From contig NC_018025.1 in the NCBI RefSeq assembly GCF_000266945.1, positions 3,476,001-3,540,000 on the forward strand: a stretch of 64,000 nucleotides of DNA, read 5' to 3'. How positions within the stretch are numbered: the stretch's first letter is position 1; every line of letters begins with the position of its first letter. Origin of the DNA: Desulfomonile tiedjei DSM 6799. GTDB lineage: Bacteria > Desulfobacterota > Desulfomonilia > Desulfomonilales > Desulfomonilaceae. The translations under genes were made by a program, and so were the position numbers. Below the pieces are notes generated by a model. It saw nothing but the letters and a program-made list of their open reading frames with translations, searched no databases and had not been told where the DNA came from. Shown piece by piece: positions 55,101 to 62,467 of this stretch.

Positions 55101-56200
55101 ACGAGCTTATGATTTTTCACGAAATACGCGCTCCCATGCGAAACCGCTCGGGAGACGTTGTCGGCCTTTGCGGCATATCCCGCGATGTCACCGATTGGAG
55201 AGTGAGCGAGTCTACCTCCGTACCCCTCGCCCGGCAATATCCGTCCGAAGCAATGAAAGCGACACTTATGAACGCTCGTGTCGCTGCTGCAAAAGATGCA
55301 ACCATAGTTCTCCTGGGCGAAAGCGGGAGTGGCAAGGATTATCTTGCTCGTTACATTCACGACCACTCGAAACGAGCCGGGGGTCCGTTCTTTGGCGTTA
55401 ACTGCGCTGCGGTTGCCCATGAACTTGCGGAATCGGAATTGTTCGGATATGAGCGAGGAGCATTCACAGGGGCTCACGGTCGAAAACGCGGACTTCTGGA
55501 GCTTGCTGAAGGTGGAACACTTCTGCTCAACGAAATTGGAGAGCTTTCTATGGCGCTACAAGCTAAGCTCCTCACCTTTCTTGACACGAGGCAATTCACT
55601 CGGGTGGGAGGAGAAAAGAGTATCACCGTGAATGCTCGCATTATTGCCGCTACGAACAGAGATTTGGCCAAAGAAGTCTCTGCAGGACGTTTTCGAAAGG
55701 ATCTCTATTACCGACTCAGCGTGATATCAATAGTCGTTCCGCCTCTGAGGGAGAGACGTGATGACATTCCCATACTTGCTGGGGAGATTCTTTCCCAACT
55801 GGCTGTAGAAATGCAACTTGCTCAAATTCCGATGCTGCGCTCATCGCTTGTTGCTTCCCTCGCCGAATACGATTGGCCCGGTAATGTAAGAGAATTGCGG
55901 AATGTTTTGGAACGGGCATTAATACTATGGGACGGAAGGCGCTTTGATATCGATATTCCGGCTGAAAACTCACAGAGTCAGGATCTGGCGCTAAAATTGA
56001 ACTATCACGGGCGAACTCTTCACGATGTCACCGAGGAAATCACTCGCATCATGTGCATACACGCTTTGAAGCAATCCCGTGGAAATAAAAAGGATGCGGC
56101 AAAACTCCTTGGGATTGCGCGCGACTCACTGTATCGATATCTCAAGCAGTTTGGAATCCGGTCCGATGTCGAAGAAGGGAAGAGTCATGACTGGAATTGA
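52196..56200 (+). CDS. Membrane-bound PAS/GAF sigma-54-dependent transcriptional activator
   Basis: 1334 residues from GTG 52196 (ATG 52223 or 52229 are alternatives). Order: MASE3-like membrane sensor with about seven helices (20-260), PAS (about 285-400), coiled coil, GAF (about 455-615), PAS (about 620-750), GAF-like (760-870), PAS (880-995), AAA+ sigma-54 interaction domain and Fis-type HTH (about 1285-1325). Walker A is GESGSGKD at 1041-1048, and GAFTGA is intact at 1088-1093. Walker B reads LLLNEIGEL with N1112 where activators have Asp. It has no kinase or receiver, so it should sense and activate directly. Confidence 0.9.
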   Translation: MTLEHYPRHMDMGEEEQQRSLWLNAVFAVSLFVALYLTSVYNYLLFHSLAELFSIVVAFGIFVVAWNSRTFINNNYLLFLGIAYLFVGGLDLLHMLDYKGMDLFTTNDAESPTQLWIAARYLQSICLLSAPMLFGRRLRIDTTIGLFTLVFALLLASIYTWEVFPTCWEQGIGLTVFKKASEYIICFILLGAIAALYTQRSQFDSGVFRLIVSSIAVTIISEFTFTLYTSVEGLTNLLGHCFKIMAFYLMYRAIVETGFRKPYELLFLEIKREQEALRRSARRYRSLYSKTPAMLHSIDHNARIVSVSDYWLEKLGYTTSEVLGKSAADFLSEESRREALEVHLPNFFEQGLLKDIPYQYVKKNGQLIDVLFSAIKVDDFGENPERSLAVAVDVTERNKAVAALAKAHAELEMRVEARTSDLKKANDMLLEEIAERQRTEENLIRLSRRLEALRQFDQVLARTKDETVLLDEACRIIVETGQYSMAWIAFMKHDAPSTINLAAHAGLHEKSVPDFGELLHGTDATHDPVINAMRSGTTLILKDIGNDASLKHWSGSILEEDFLSLIILPLTIEHRTIGGLAIYSSHPDAYSNEEVDHLCHLAGDLVFGLTSIRARMLHEIAERELIASEARYRAVVEDQTELICRYAPNYVITFVNESFCRQFSKDRQDLIGTKVFELVAEIDRDQLRSHLESLNIDSLIRTQEHRVMLPDGEIRWHRWTNRAILDEEGTVVEYQSVGFDITDRKLAEEGLAQRTRELGEKVRQLNCLYGLTKLLETPGISEEIFFQVIVQMIPTALRDPQNSWARVVLNGREFQSHHFGTDGHRLARDILVSGAKAGSLELYCISDENQNDGERFLAGEHVLADELAHRLGRILERSEAEEALRASEERFRTIFEGAVDFVFCKDASLRYTHVNPAVERLFGIPASEFIGKKIEDIFEPQDAAHIQDADARVLQGESVEGEYAIKVNDELMIFHEIRAPMRNRSGDVVGLCGISRDVTDWRVSESTSVPLARQYPSEAMKATLMNARVAAAKDATIVLLGESGSGKDYLARYIHDHSKRAGGPFFGVNCAAVAHELAESELFGYERGAFTGAHGRKRGLLELAEGGTLLLNEIGELSMALQAKLLTFLDTRQFTRVGGEKSITVNARIIAATNRDLAKEVSAGRFRKDLYYRLSVISIVVPPLRERRDDIPILAGEILSQLAVEMQLAQIPMLRSSLVASLAEYDWPGNVRELRNVLERALILWDGRRFDIDIPAENSQSQDLALKLNYHGRTLHDVTEEITRIMCIHALKQSRGNKKDAAKLLGIARDSLYRYLKQFGIRSDVEEGKSHDWN

Positions 56201-56261
56201 GAAGTAATCGTTCAGTTACGCGGGGTAGAGAAGATCTTCTCCTGTGATCGCGATACCACTG

Positions 56262-56358
56262 ACTTTCTAAATCCCCCCTAAACCCCCCTTTATTAAGGGG
56301 GGAATTGCACGTGCCTTCTTTACCCCCCTTTTCTAAAGGGGGGACGGGGGGATTTTTC
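56262..56358. repeat. Family C repeat, copy C4 (double)
   Basis: Two CCCCCCTTTATTAAGGGGGG / CCCCCCTTTTCTAAAGGGGGG hairpins in tandem, flanked by AAATCCCCCCTAAA and GGGGGGATTTTTC. Confidence 0.7.
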
Positions 56359-56424
56359 CCCCGATATGACTGAATGCTTACATTGAGAAGCAATTAAGAA
56401 TTCCCTGAGTTACAGCAAGTGTAT

Positions 56425-56592
56425 AAAATAGCGTCCGATTGTGAAAAGCACTGCTCGACAATTGGTGGGTGCCGTGCCCCCGTGCCGGCACGCTTTTCAA
56501 GTACAAATCAGCCAGTTCGGGGCGGCAGGGACGCCGGCCCCTACCGTCCTTTCAAGGAACAATGTTGGTCAAAAGGTCAGAAATTATGTCAA
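56425..56592 (+). repeat. Family A repeat, copy A6
   Basis: GCGTCCGATTGTGAAAA, then GTGCCGTGCCCCCGTGCCGGCAC, spacer, GGGCGGCAGGGACGCCGGCCCC and an outer AAAAGGTCAGAAATTATGTC end. The same outer end occurs in copy A7 at about 59200. Confidence 0.75.
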
Positions 56593-56638
56593 CGGCTATA
56601 TATAGTCTGCCGAATCCGTCTTCGGGGGAAACTATTCT

Positions 56639-58105
56639 TCAATCTATTTTCATTCCGGCCAAGCGCTTGACGATATTCTTCCTGGAAGTGATATCGAATT
56701 GTGAAGTAATGGCTATCTGTTCCATAATCGGTGAACCTCCTCCATGAACGCCGGCATAATTGAAAACCGCTCCGGCTGCAGAGCAAGCAAAATCTGTAAA
56801 GAATAGCCAGAACTTGATTTGCTCCTCTACGGGAATGTTCGGGTTGCGCCTTATGTACTTATCCAGAAGAGGTTTGAGATCTTCATTGAACAGATCCTGC
56901 TCGAAGGGAAATGTCGCGGGCATTCCTCCTGCAAGTTTGCACAGGATTTCCTGCTCATGGTAGACAGAATCTCCTGTCAGGCATCGCCCCACGTTTGCAT
57001 ATATGGAATTGGGGATGTACGAACCTGGACCGTACCGACGCACACCGACGCCCGGAATGAACAGCTCGGGTTTTCCCAACGAGGAAGCGGTGTACCCGGC
57101 AGCATATCCTAATTCGGCAATCGTTATGAGTTCCGCGAGATGTTCCCGGACATGGTCGGCTTTTTCAATGCCATTGACTTCGGAAACAAGAGAGGCGAGC
57201 CCCAGGAGGATGTCACCGACCGCAGGTTTGCATCCGGAATAGCTGTGGCGATGAAATAAGGCAAACAGCAGCGCACAGATGCCCCCGTGCTGATGCTCTC
57301 CACAGAGAAATACTCGCTCCCAGGGAACAAGGACATCGTCAAAAATCACGTACGAATCGGCAGCCCCCCAGTTGAAACCTCGGGCTAGGCGCTGACGCTT
57401 CCGGAAATTGTGCGGATGGACTACTTGTTTGACGCCCTCGTGATCCCCGGGAACAGCAAACGCTACTGCATAATCCCCTTCTTCCGGAGTGAGCGCCCGC
57501 GTAGGGAGAACAAGAATCTCGTCAGCCACGGCCGCAAAGGTGATGTGCACCTTGCAACCCCTGACCACAATGCCGTCTCTCTTCTTCTCCACAACCCGCA
57601 GGTAAGCATCAGGGTCGATCTGCTTGGAAGGCCGTTTCAAACGCTCGCCTTTGGCATCGGTCTGAGCACAGGATCCGACAAGGTCGTTCTTCTGAAAATA
57701 TTCCAGCCATTTCAGAAAATTCCCGTGATAGCCTGTCTCTCCTTTGTTGCCTCGATCCGCTTCATAGGAAACTGCGTTAATAGCATTCAGAGCATCAACT
57801 CCCATGCATCTGCCCACGCAGTAGCCCGTTCTCTGGCATAAAGCGCGAGTCATATCCTGCTTCTTATGAAGATCGTTTGTGTCTTGATGCACATGGCAGA
57901 AGCGGTTGATCTTGTCGCCTGTGAGGTGAGAGACTGCGGTGCACAGATCTTCGATCTCGGGATTCCGAGCCGCTTCAAATGTGGCCCCGATAACGTCTAC
58001 AGAGGGGATGAGGTCTTCGTGATCGCGACCGATCTTCTCTCCCTTGTAGTACAGGTTCCTCCCCAGTTTGTTCAGCCCTGCTATGTACTGCTCCTTGGTT
58101 CGCAT
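56639..58105 (-). CDS. abfD: 4-hydroxybutyryl-CoA dehydratase / vinylacetyl-CoA isomerase
   Basis: 488 residues, 4-hydroxyphenylacetate 3-hydroxylase superfamily. All four [4Fe-4S] ligands of the Clostridium AbfD enzyme are present: C96 and C100 in CVGRC, H285 and C292 in HRHSYSGC. FAD-site stretches INRFCHVHQDTNDL and NWGAADSYVIFDDVLVPWERVF are typical. It dehydrates 4-hydroxybutyryl-CoA to crotonyl-CoA by a ketyl-radical mechanism. It is grouped with a crotonase, an acyl-CoA ligase and a TetR regulator on the same strand. Confidence 0.9.
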   Translation of the reverse strand: MRTKEQYIAGLNKLGRNLYYKGEKIGRDHEDLIPSVDVIGATFEAARNPEIEDLCTAVSHLTGDKINRFCHVHQDTNDLHKKQDMTRALCQRTGYCVGRCMGVDALNAINAVSYEADRGNKGETGYHGNFLKWLEYFQKNDLVGSCAQTDAKGERLKRPSKQIDPDAYLRVVEKKRDGIVVRGCKVHITFAAVADEILVLPTRALTPEEGDYAVAFAVPGDHEGVKQVVHPHNFRKRQRLARGFNWGAADSYVIFDDVLVPWERVFLCGEHQHGGICALLFALFHRHSYSGCKPAVGDILLGLASLVSEVNGIEKADHVREHLAELITIAELGYAAGYTASSLGKPELFIPGVGVRRYGPGSYIPNSIYANVGRCLTGDSVYHEQEILCKLAGGMPATFPFEQDLFNEDLKPLLDKYIRRNPNIPVEEQIKFWLFFTDFACSAAGAVFNYAGVHGGGSPIMEQIAITSQFDITSRKNIVKRLAGMKID

Positions 58106-58239
58106 ATCATTTCTCCAATCGTTTCGATTCCGCTGGCGCGGTGATGATGAGAAAGAGCATTCGAGATTTTCATTATCATATACGCGATATGGCGCCCGCC
58201 ACTTTCCAATGTCCTTGGATCCAGCAGAATCAGACTGAC

Positions 58240-59010
58240 TCAGAAGAAGCGTTTCGCATCTTCCTGTTTCTGAGAAAACTTCACGGCTCCTTGTTCGCTC
58301 TCTCCACTCTCGATCACCTGTAATCCCAAACGGAATTCAAGATCCATGGCCTGGTCGAATGGTAAATCGAAGCCACGATACGCTGCCTCCCGGTCGCTTC
58401 TGAGGCACCGGTTCGGGTACCGAGCAATCCTGTTGGCAAGATTTTCAGCCTCTTCACGGGATTTCCCCGTTTCCACCACGTAATTAGCCAATCCCATTGA
58501 CAGGGCCTCTTCAGCGCTCACGGATCTGCCTGTGAGAATCATGTCCATAGCCCGACTCAGTCCAATGAGACGAGGAAGTCTTTGAGTGCCCCCATCTATC
58601 AAAGGAACGCCAAACCTGCGACAGTACACTCCCAGAACAGCGTCCTTTTCCAGGACCCTCAGATCGCACCAACACGCAAGCTCCAAACCACCGGCCACGG
58701 CAAAACCGGATACGGCTGCAATGACCGGTTTGGAAAGACGCATACGGGTCGGCCCCATAGGGCCGTCTGCAGTCATATCAGTATTCAGCCGATTCCTATC
58801 GCCACGAGCCAGAGCTTTTAGATCGGCTCCAGCGCAAAAACAGCCTCCTGCTCCCCAGAGAACCGATACCAGTGCATGGCTGTCGGCTTCAAACGACCGA
58901 AAAGCATCTGCAAGCCGATCTGCCATGTTTCTGTCCACAGCATTCTTACGATCCGGACGGTTCATTATAATGGTCCAAACGGACCCGTTCTTTTCGATCA
59001 CAACATCCAT
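58240..59010 (-). CDS. Enoyl-CoA hydratase/isomerase (crotonase) family protein
   Basis: 256 residues. The oxyanion-hole motifs are GAGGCFCAGADLKAL and AVAGGLELACWCDL, which contains the first catalytic Glu. The second Glu of classical hydratases (FGxPE) is replaced: the sequence reads LGVYCRRFGVPLIDGGTQRLP. This variant is common among crotonases of unknown reaction, so plain hydration is uncertain. The operon suggests it acts on the crotonyl-CoA or a related branched or hydroxy-acyl-CoA. Confidence 0.88.
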   Translation of the reverse strand: MDVVIEKNGSVWTIIMNRPDRKNAVDRNMADRLADAFRSFEADSHALVSVLWGAGGCFCAGADLKALARGDRNRLNTDMTADGPMGPTRMRLSKPVIAAVSGFAVAGGLELACWCDLRVLEKDAVLGVYCRRFGVPLIDGGTQRLPRLIGLSRAMDMILTGRSVSAEEALSMGLANYVVETGKSREEAENLANRIARYPNRCLRSDREAAYRGFDLPFDQAMDLEFRLGLQVIESGESEQGAVKFSQKQEDAKRFF

Positions 59011-59050
59011 GAAATCTCCTTATACTCATCCTGCCATCACATATAGCAGA

Positions 59051-59215
59051 TGTCAGAATTATTGTCCGATTGCGAAGAGAGGTTCTCTAAAATCGGTAGG
59101 TGCCGTGCCTCCGTGCCGGCACATTTTTCATAATGAACCGACCAGTTCGGTCCGGCAGAGACGCCGGACTCTACCGTTCCTTGTAAAAGAAAGGGTGTTC
59201 AAAAGGTCAGAAATT
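59051..59215 (+). repeat. Family A repeat, copy A7
   Basis: GTCAGAATTATTGTCCGATTG, GTGCCGTGCCTCCGTGCCGGCAC, spacer, GTCCGGCAGAGACGCCGGAC, and an outer end AAAAGGTCAGAAATTATGTC. It separates the crotonase and ligase genes, which are otherwise in one direction. Confidence 0.8.
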
Positions 59216-59366
59216 ATGTCAACTACTATAAAGGAGAAGACCGTCAGTTTTTCCCAGACATTGGCTTATGTCGATTCAAGGACTTTGCGTGAAGAACGAT
59301 CGAGAAGATTCCTAACGCAATCGGCGTCATACTGTCGGTCTTCTCCTATTCAGTTTTGGCACACCA

Positions 59367-61034
59367 TCATTCATTACGAACCGCTCTTCTATCATACGTA
59401 TCGGGAGTAACGCCTTGTTCTCGCAACCTGAATTTCTCGATGCGACCGGTTGCAGTCGCAGGGAGAGCGTCCATGAACCTGATGTACCTGGGAACCCAGA
59501 AGTGGGGCATGTTTTCTTTTGCATAGGACACGATGGCGTCCGGGCTGACATTCCGGTCAGATGCCGGGACGATCACCGCCATGACCTCTTCGTCTCCAAA
59601 GTCTGACTTGGCCGGAACCACCGCTGCTTGGGCAATATCATGATATTTCAACAGAATTTGCTCAACTTCGTATGAAGATATGTTTTCGCCTTTTCTTCGA
59701 ATGGCATCTTTCAACCGATCCACGAAAAACAAGTATCCTTGTTCGTCAAAATAACCTGCATCACCCGTGTGAAACCAGAGTCCTCTGAAGGCATTTGTCG
59801 TAACCTCCGGCATTCCATAGTACTCCATGAAAATCGCCCAAGGCATCTTGGGTCGAACCACAATTTCTCCAGTACGTCCTGTAGGCAACAGTTCTCCACA
59901 TTCGTTCATGACGCCAACTTCTACATGAGGGCCTACCATTCCACAGGCTCCAGGAGGATTCGCTTTGGTTCTCACGATGTGGTTCGGTGCACTTATCGGG
60001 ATGCCTACTTCCGTACTGCCGTACCCGCCAGTGATGTTAATATTGAACCGTTCACCGGCAATAACCCAGATTTCTTTTGAGGAATATGCCAATGCCGTAA
60101 TTGGCCCGTGGTCTTTCTCGAGGGGTGACGGAGGCATTTTCACCAGCATCTCCAAAATGGGACCGACCGCGGCAAAATGAGTAATACCGTATTTTTTCAC
60201 GTGTTCCCAAAAAACCGCGGGGTCGAATTTCTCCACCAGAACTATCTTGGCGTTAGCGAGCATGGAGAGCAACATTGCCATGTCGAGAGCCATGATATGA
60301 AAAAGAGGCAGATACGAATAGTATACGCTCTCACTCGTCACCCCACCCGCATCGATCAAGAACAATGCAGTCGTGATGAATTGAGCGTTGGTATCATATA
60401 CCACTTTGGACGGGCCTGTGGTGCCTGAAGTAAGAATCATGGCGCTTGGATCGGAAATTTTTCGTGGCACCCTGTGTGCGGGATCGGGCTCAAGGGAGAG
60501 AAGATCGTCCACGAACGTATACGCATGGCTCGGAGCATTCTCTGAAACAAAATTATCTTTTCCTATGATGAAGACATGCTTCAGTTCGGGCAAAGACTCT
60601 TCAACTGCTTTCAACCTGTCCAGGAGCCTGGAATCAACGATCAGGTACTCGGATGCGGAGGCAGTTAAGTTATAAATAAGGGGCTGCTTCATGAATCCGG
60701 TGTTCACCGTCACAGGCACTGCACCAAGCTTCAGAATTCCAAAATAGGAAAAGGCCCACAATGGTGAATTCAGAGCAAACAGGGCCACATGATCGTCCGC
60801 TCGTACTCCCAGTTGATAGAATCCCGTGGCCAGGCGGTTACCTAAGTCGTCTGCATCCTCATAGCTGAACGCTCTTCCATCCTGGAATTCCATCCAGATC
60901 TTCTTCCCGTTCTCCTTCGCTTTCGTCGCGACGAGATCTGCAACGGTAGGGTAACGCGACAGTGCTTCCTCATACACGGACTGTGCAAAAAATCCAGCAT
61001 CTTCGTTGATCGGCGGAAATCTGCGGACACTCAT
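59367..61034 (-). CDS. AMP-dependent acyl-CoA synthetase/ligase
   Basis: 555 residues, ANL superfamily. P-loop ILTSGTTGPSKV at 200-211, A5 motif GGYGSTEVG, A7/A8 stretches GLWFHTGDAGYFDEQGYLFFVDRLKDAIRRKGENISSYEVE (key residues D, R, K, G, E), and a late lysine in ATGRIEKFRLR (A10). It forms acyl-CoA from an acid, CoA and ATP; the neighbours favour a hydroxybutyrate-type or short-chain acid, and similarity to CaiC is possible. A perfect palindrome lies 61 bases before the start and is probably a TetR operator. Confidence 0.92.
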   Translation of the reverse strand: MSVRRFPPINEDAGFFAQSVYEEALSRYPTVADLVATKAKENGKKIWMEFQDGRAFSYEDADDLGNRLATGFYQLGVRADDHVALFALNSPLWAFSYFGILKLGAVPVTVNTGFMKQPLIYNLTASASEYLIVDSRLLDRLKAVEESLPELKHVFIIGKDNFVSENAPSHAYTFVDDLLSLEPDPAHRVPRKISDPSAMILTSGTTGPSKVVYDTNAQFITTALFLIDAGGVTSESVYYSYLPLFHIMALDMAMLLSMLANAKIVLVEKFDPAVFWEHVKKYGITHFAAVGPILEMLVKMPPSPLEKDHGPITALAYSSKEIWVIAGERFNINITGGYGSTEVGIPISAPNHIVRTKANPPGACGMVGPHVEVGVMNECGELLPTGRTGEIVVRPKMPWAIFMEYYGMPEVTTNAFRGLWFHTGDAGYFDEQGYLFFVDRLKDAIRRKGENISSYEVEQILLKYHDIAQAAVVPAKSDFGDEEVMAVIVPASDRNVSPDAIVSYAKENMPHFWVPRYIRFMDALPATATGRIEKFRLREQGVTPDTYDRRAVRNE

Positions 61035-61094
61035 GGGTTCCCTCCTCTTTGAAGTTGTGAATCATTCGTTTAACACGCGCCTCAAACGCCTATT

Positions 61095-61116
61095 TTATAT
61101 TGAACGTTCAATATAA
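61095..61116. promoter_or_regulatory. TetR-type operator before the ligase gene
   Basis: Perfect 22-bp palindrome centred on TTGAAC|GTTCAA with TTATA and TATAA outer parts. A close variant precedes the tetR gene itself. Confidence 0.8.
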
Positions 61117-61155
61117 TTCGATGCAAAAAAAAAAGAGGAGGAGCCTTGAAGAAAC

Positions 61156-61746
61156 TTATTCGACGTGCCTTCGCACGAACTCTTTATAAGATTCACCAAG
61201 AGCTTCGTGGTTAAATGTATCCGGCGCCAACGTGCACATGATGCCCAACCCCATACCTAACGCTATGAGCAGAGTGTGCAGATCCTTGATCTTATTCTCG
61301 GAGAACTGATTGTGAGCAACTCCGTCTTCCAGATATCGGCCCGCATAAGATGTCAAATTGGACAAAAATTTCGTCATGATTCTCTTGATCTCATCGTTAT
61401 AGGGGGCCTGTCCGAGGAAATTCAGCAGAACTGTGTAAAATTCAGGGTTATCAACTACTACCGCATGAATACTCTCCAGGTGTTTGAACAGCTTGTCTCG
61501 TTCAGAGGTTAACGGTTCCACTACCTGCATGACATTTTCGTGGGACCGAGAAAAAGCTTCTTTGATAACATTTAGAAGGAGATCTTCCTTATTCTTGAAA
61601 TAATGATAGATGATACCGGTGCTCACCCCAGCTTCTTCAGCAATTGCCTTCACGGAAAGCTTGGAGAATCCGTTCTTCGCGAGACAGCGCTTCGTGGCGG
61701 ATATCACCTCTTCTCTCCTGATTTGTTCCATTCCGATTTTGGGCAT
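61156..61746 (-). CDS. TetR/AcrR-family transcriptional regulator
   Basis: 196 residues. N-terminal HTH (about 12-58) with FSKLSVKAIAEEAGVSTGIIYHYF. The C-terminal helical ligand domain resembles fatty-acid or acyl-CoA responsive members. Matching palindromes lie before this gene and before the ligase, so it probably represses both and releases on binding an acyl-CoA. It is on the same strand as the ligase and 121 bases upstream of it. Confidence 0.92.
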   Translation of the reverse strand: MPKIGMEQIRREEVISATKRCLAKNGFSKLSVKAIAEEAGVSTGIIYHYFKNKEDLLLNVIKEAFSRSHENVMQVVEPLTSERDKLFKHLESIHAVVVDNPEFYTVLLNFLGQAPYNDEIKRIMTKFLSNLTSYAGRYLEDGVAHNQFSENKIKDLHTLLIALGMGLGIMCTLAPDTFNHEALGESYKEFVRRHVE

Positions 61747-61758
61747 GGTGCACCTTTT

Positions 61759-61780
61759 TTATTATGAACGTTCAGTATAA
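61759..61780. promoter_or_regulatory. TetR-type operator before its own gene
   Basis: Imperfect palindrome TTATTATGAAC|GTTCAGTATAA (9 of 11 pairs), 13 bases before the start codon, sharing the TGAACGTTCA core with the site before the ligase. Confidence 0.75.
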
Positions 61781-61829
61781 TATAACTGACCTTCATTCAC
61801 GTCAAGAAAAACATTGGACCGGTGCAACC

Positions 61830-62180
61830 ATTCAGTAATGAGCGGGCACGCCCTGGAAGGGCGGCCCAATAGTAGCCACGGGTGTCAGAAACTGTCTCAA
61901 AATTCTCGAATGCAGAACAACTCGTGCCACGATTCCCCATCTGAGTAGGGGCAGGTCTCGTGCCTGCCCTCCCGCAATGACCGGCACGGAGGCCGGTCAC
62001 TACCGGGCACCCACGAGGGGCGCCCCTACAATCAGGCCGTGAAGATGATGAGAATTTCGTGCCACGATCTGGGATAAATTTCGAGTTCTGACAGTCTCTT
62101 GCACCCACGGCTACTGTTGCGTAGCCCCTATGGGGCTGTAGAAACCTCTTTCACGCTTAACTGGATGGATACGTAGCGGT
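61830..62180. repeat. Large inverted repeat with a family B element at its centre
   Basis: Left arm CAATAGTAGCCACGGGTG (about 61867-61884) and right arm CACCCACGGCTACTGTTG (about 62102-62119) are inverse, 15 of 18 matching. Element B3 occupies the space between. Confidence 0.65.
61884..62102. mobile_element. Family B MITE-like element, copy B3
   Basis: Left end AGAAACTGTCTCAAAATTCTC, then CGTGCCACGATT, GAGTAGGGGCAGG, CCGGCACGGAGGCCGG and GGGGCGCCCCTAC, CGTGCCACGATC, and right end GAGTTCTGACAGTCTC. It closely matches B2 internally. It carries no gene. Confidence 0.7.
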
Positions 62181-62340
62181 TCCAGGCCCGGATTATTCAT
62201 AGGAACCGGCCATCCGGTCATAAATTGGAACCTGTGTAGCGAAGCGGATCTGATTACCCGTTTCCATAGGTTCTTTTGGCTCCGTGATTCATGGACAAGT
62301 GTTGCAAGATGATGCGCATGATTGTTTTCTATAGAAACAT

Positions 62341-62366
62341 TTCGGGCGGCACGTAAGCCGCCCGCT
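62341..62366 (-). terminator. Hairpin downstream of the Fe-S gene
   Basis: CGGGCGGC against GCCGCCCG (62343-62350, 62357-62364) with a 6-base loop. On the minus strand it is followed by AAATGTTTC. It may end the operon that enters from the right edge. Confidence 0.5.
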
Positions 62367-62467
62367 CCTGGTATACAGCGAATTCCATCGACTCTGCCGG
62401 ACCACTCGGTGGAATCACATTATTGGCGAAGTGTGACTCAAAATACTTTCTTGAATTCACAAGTACA

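Noticed and set aside
59415-60428. Plus-strand frames opposite the acyl-CoA ligase
   Set aside because: Shadows; the ligase motifs are unambiguous.
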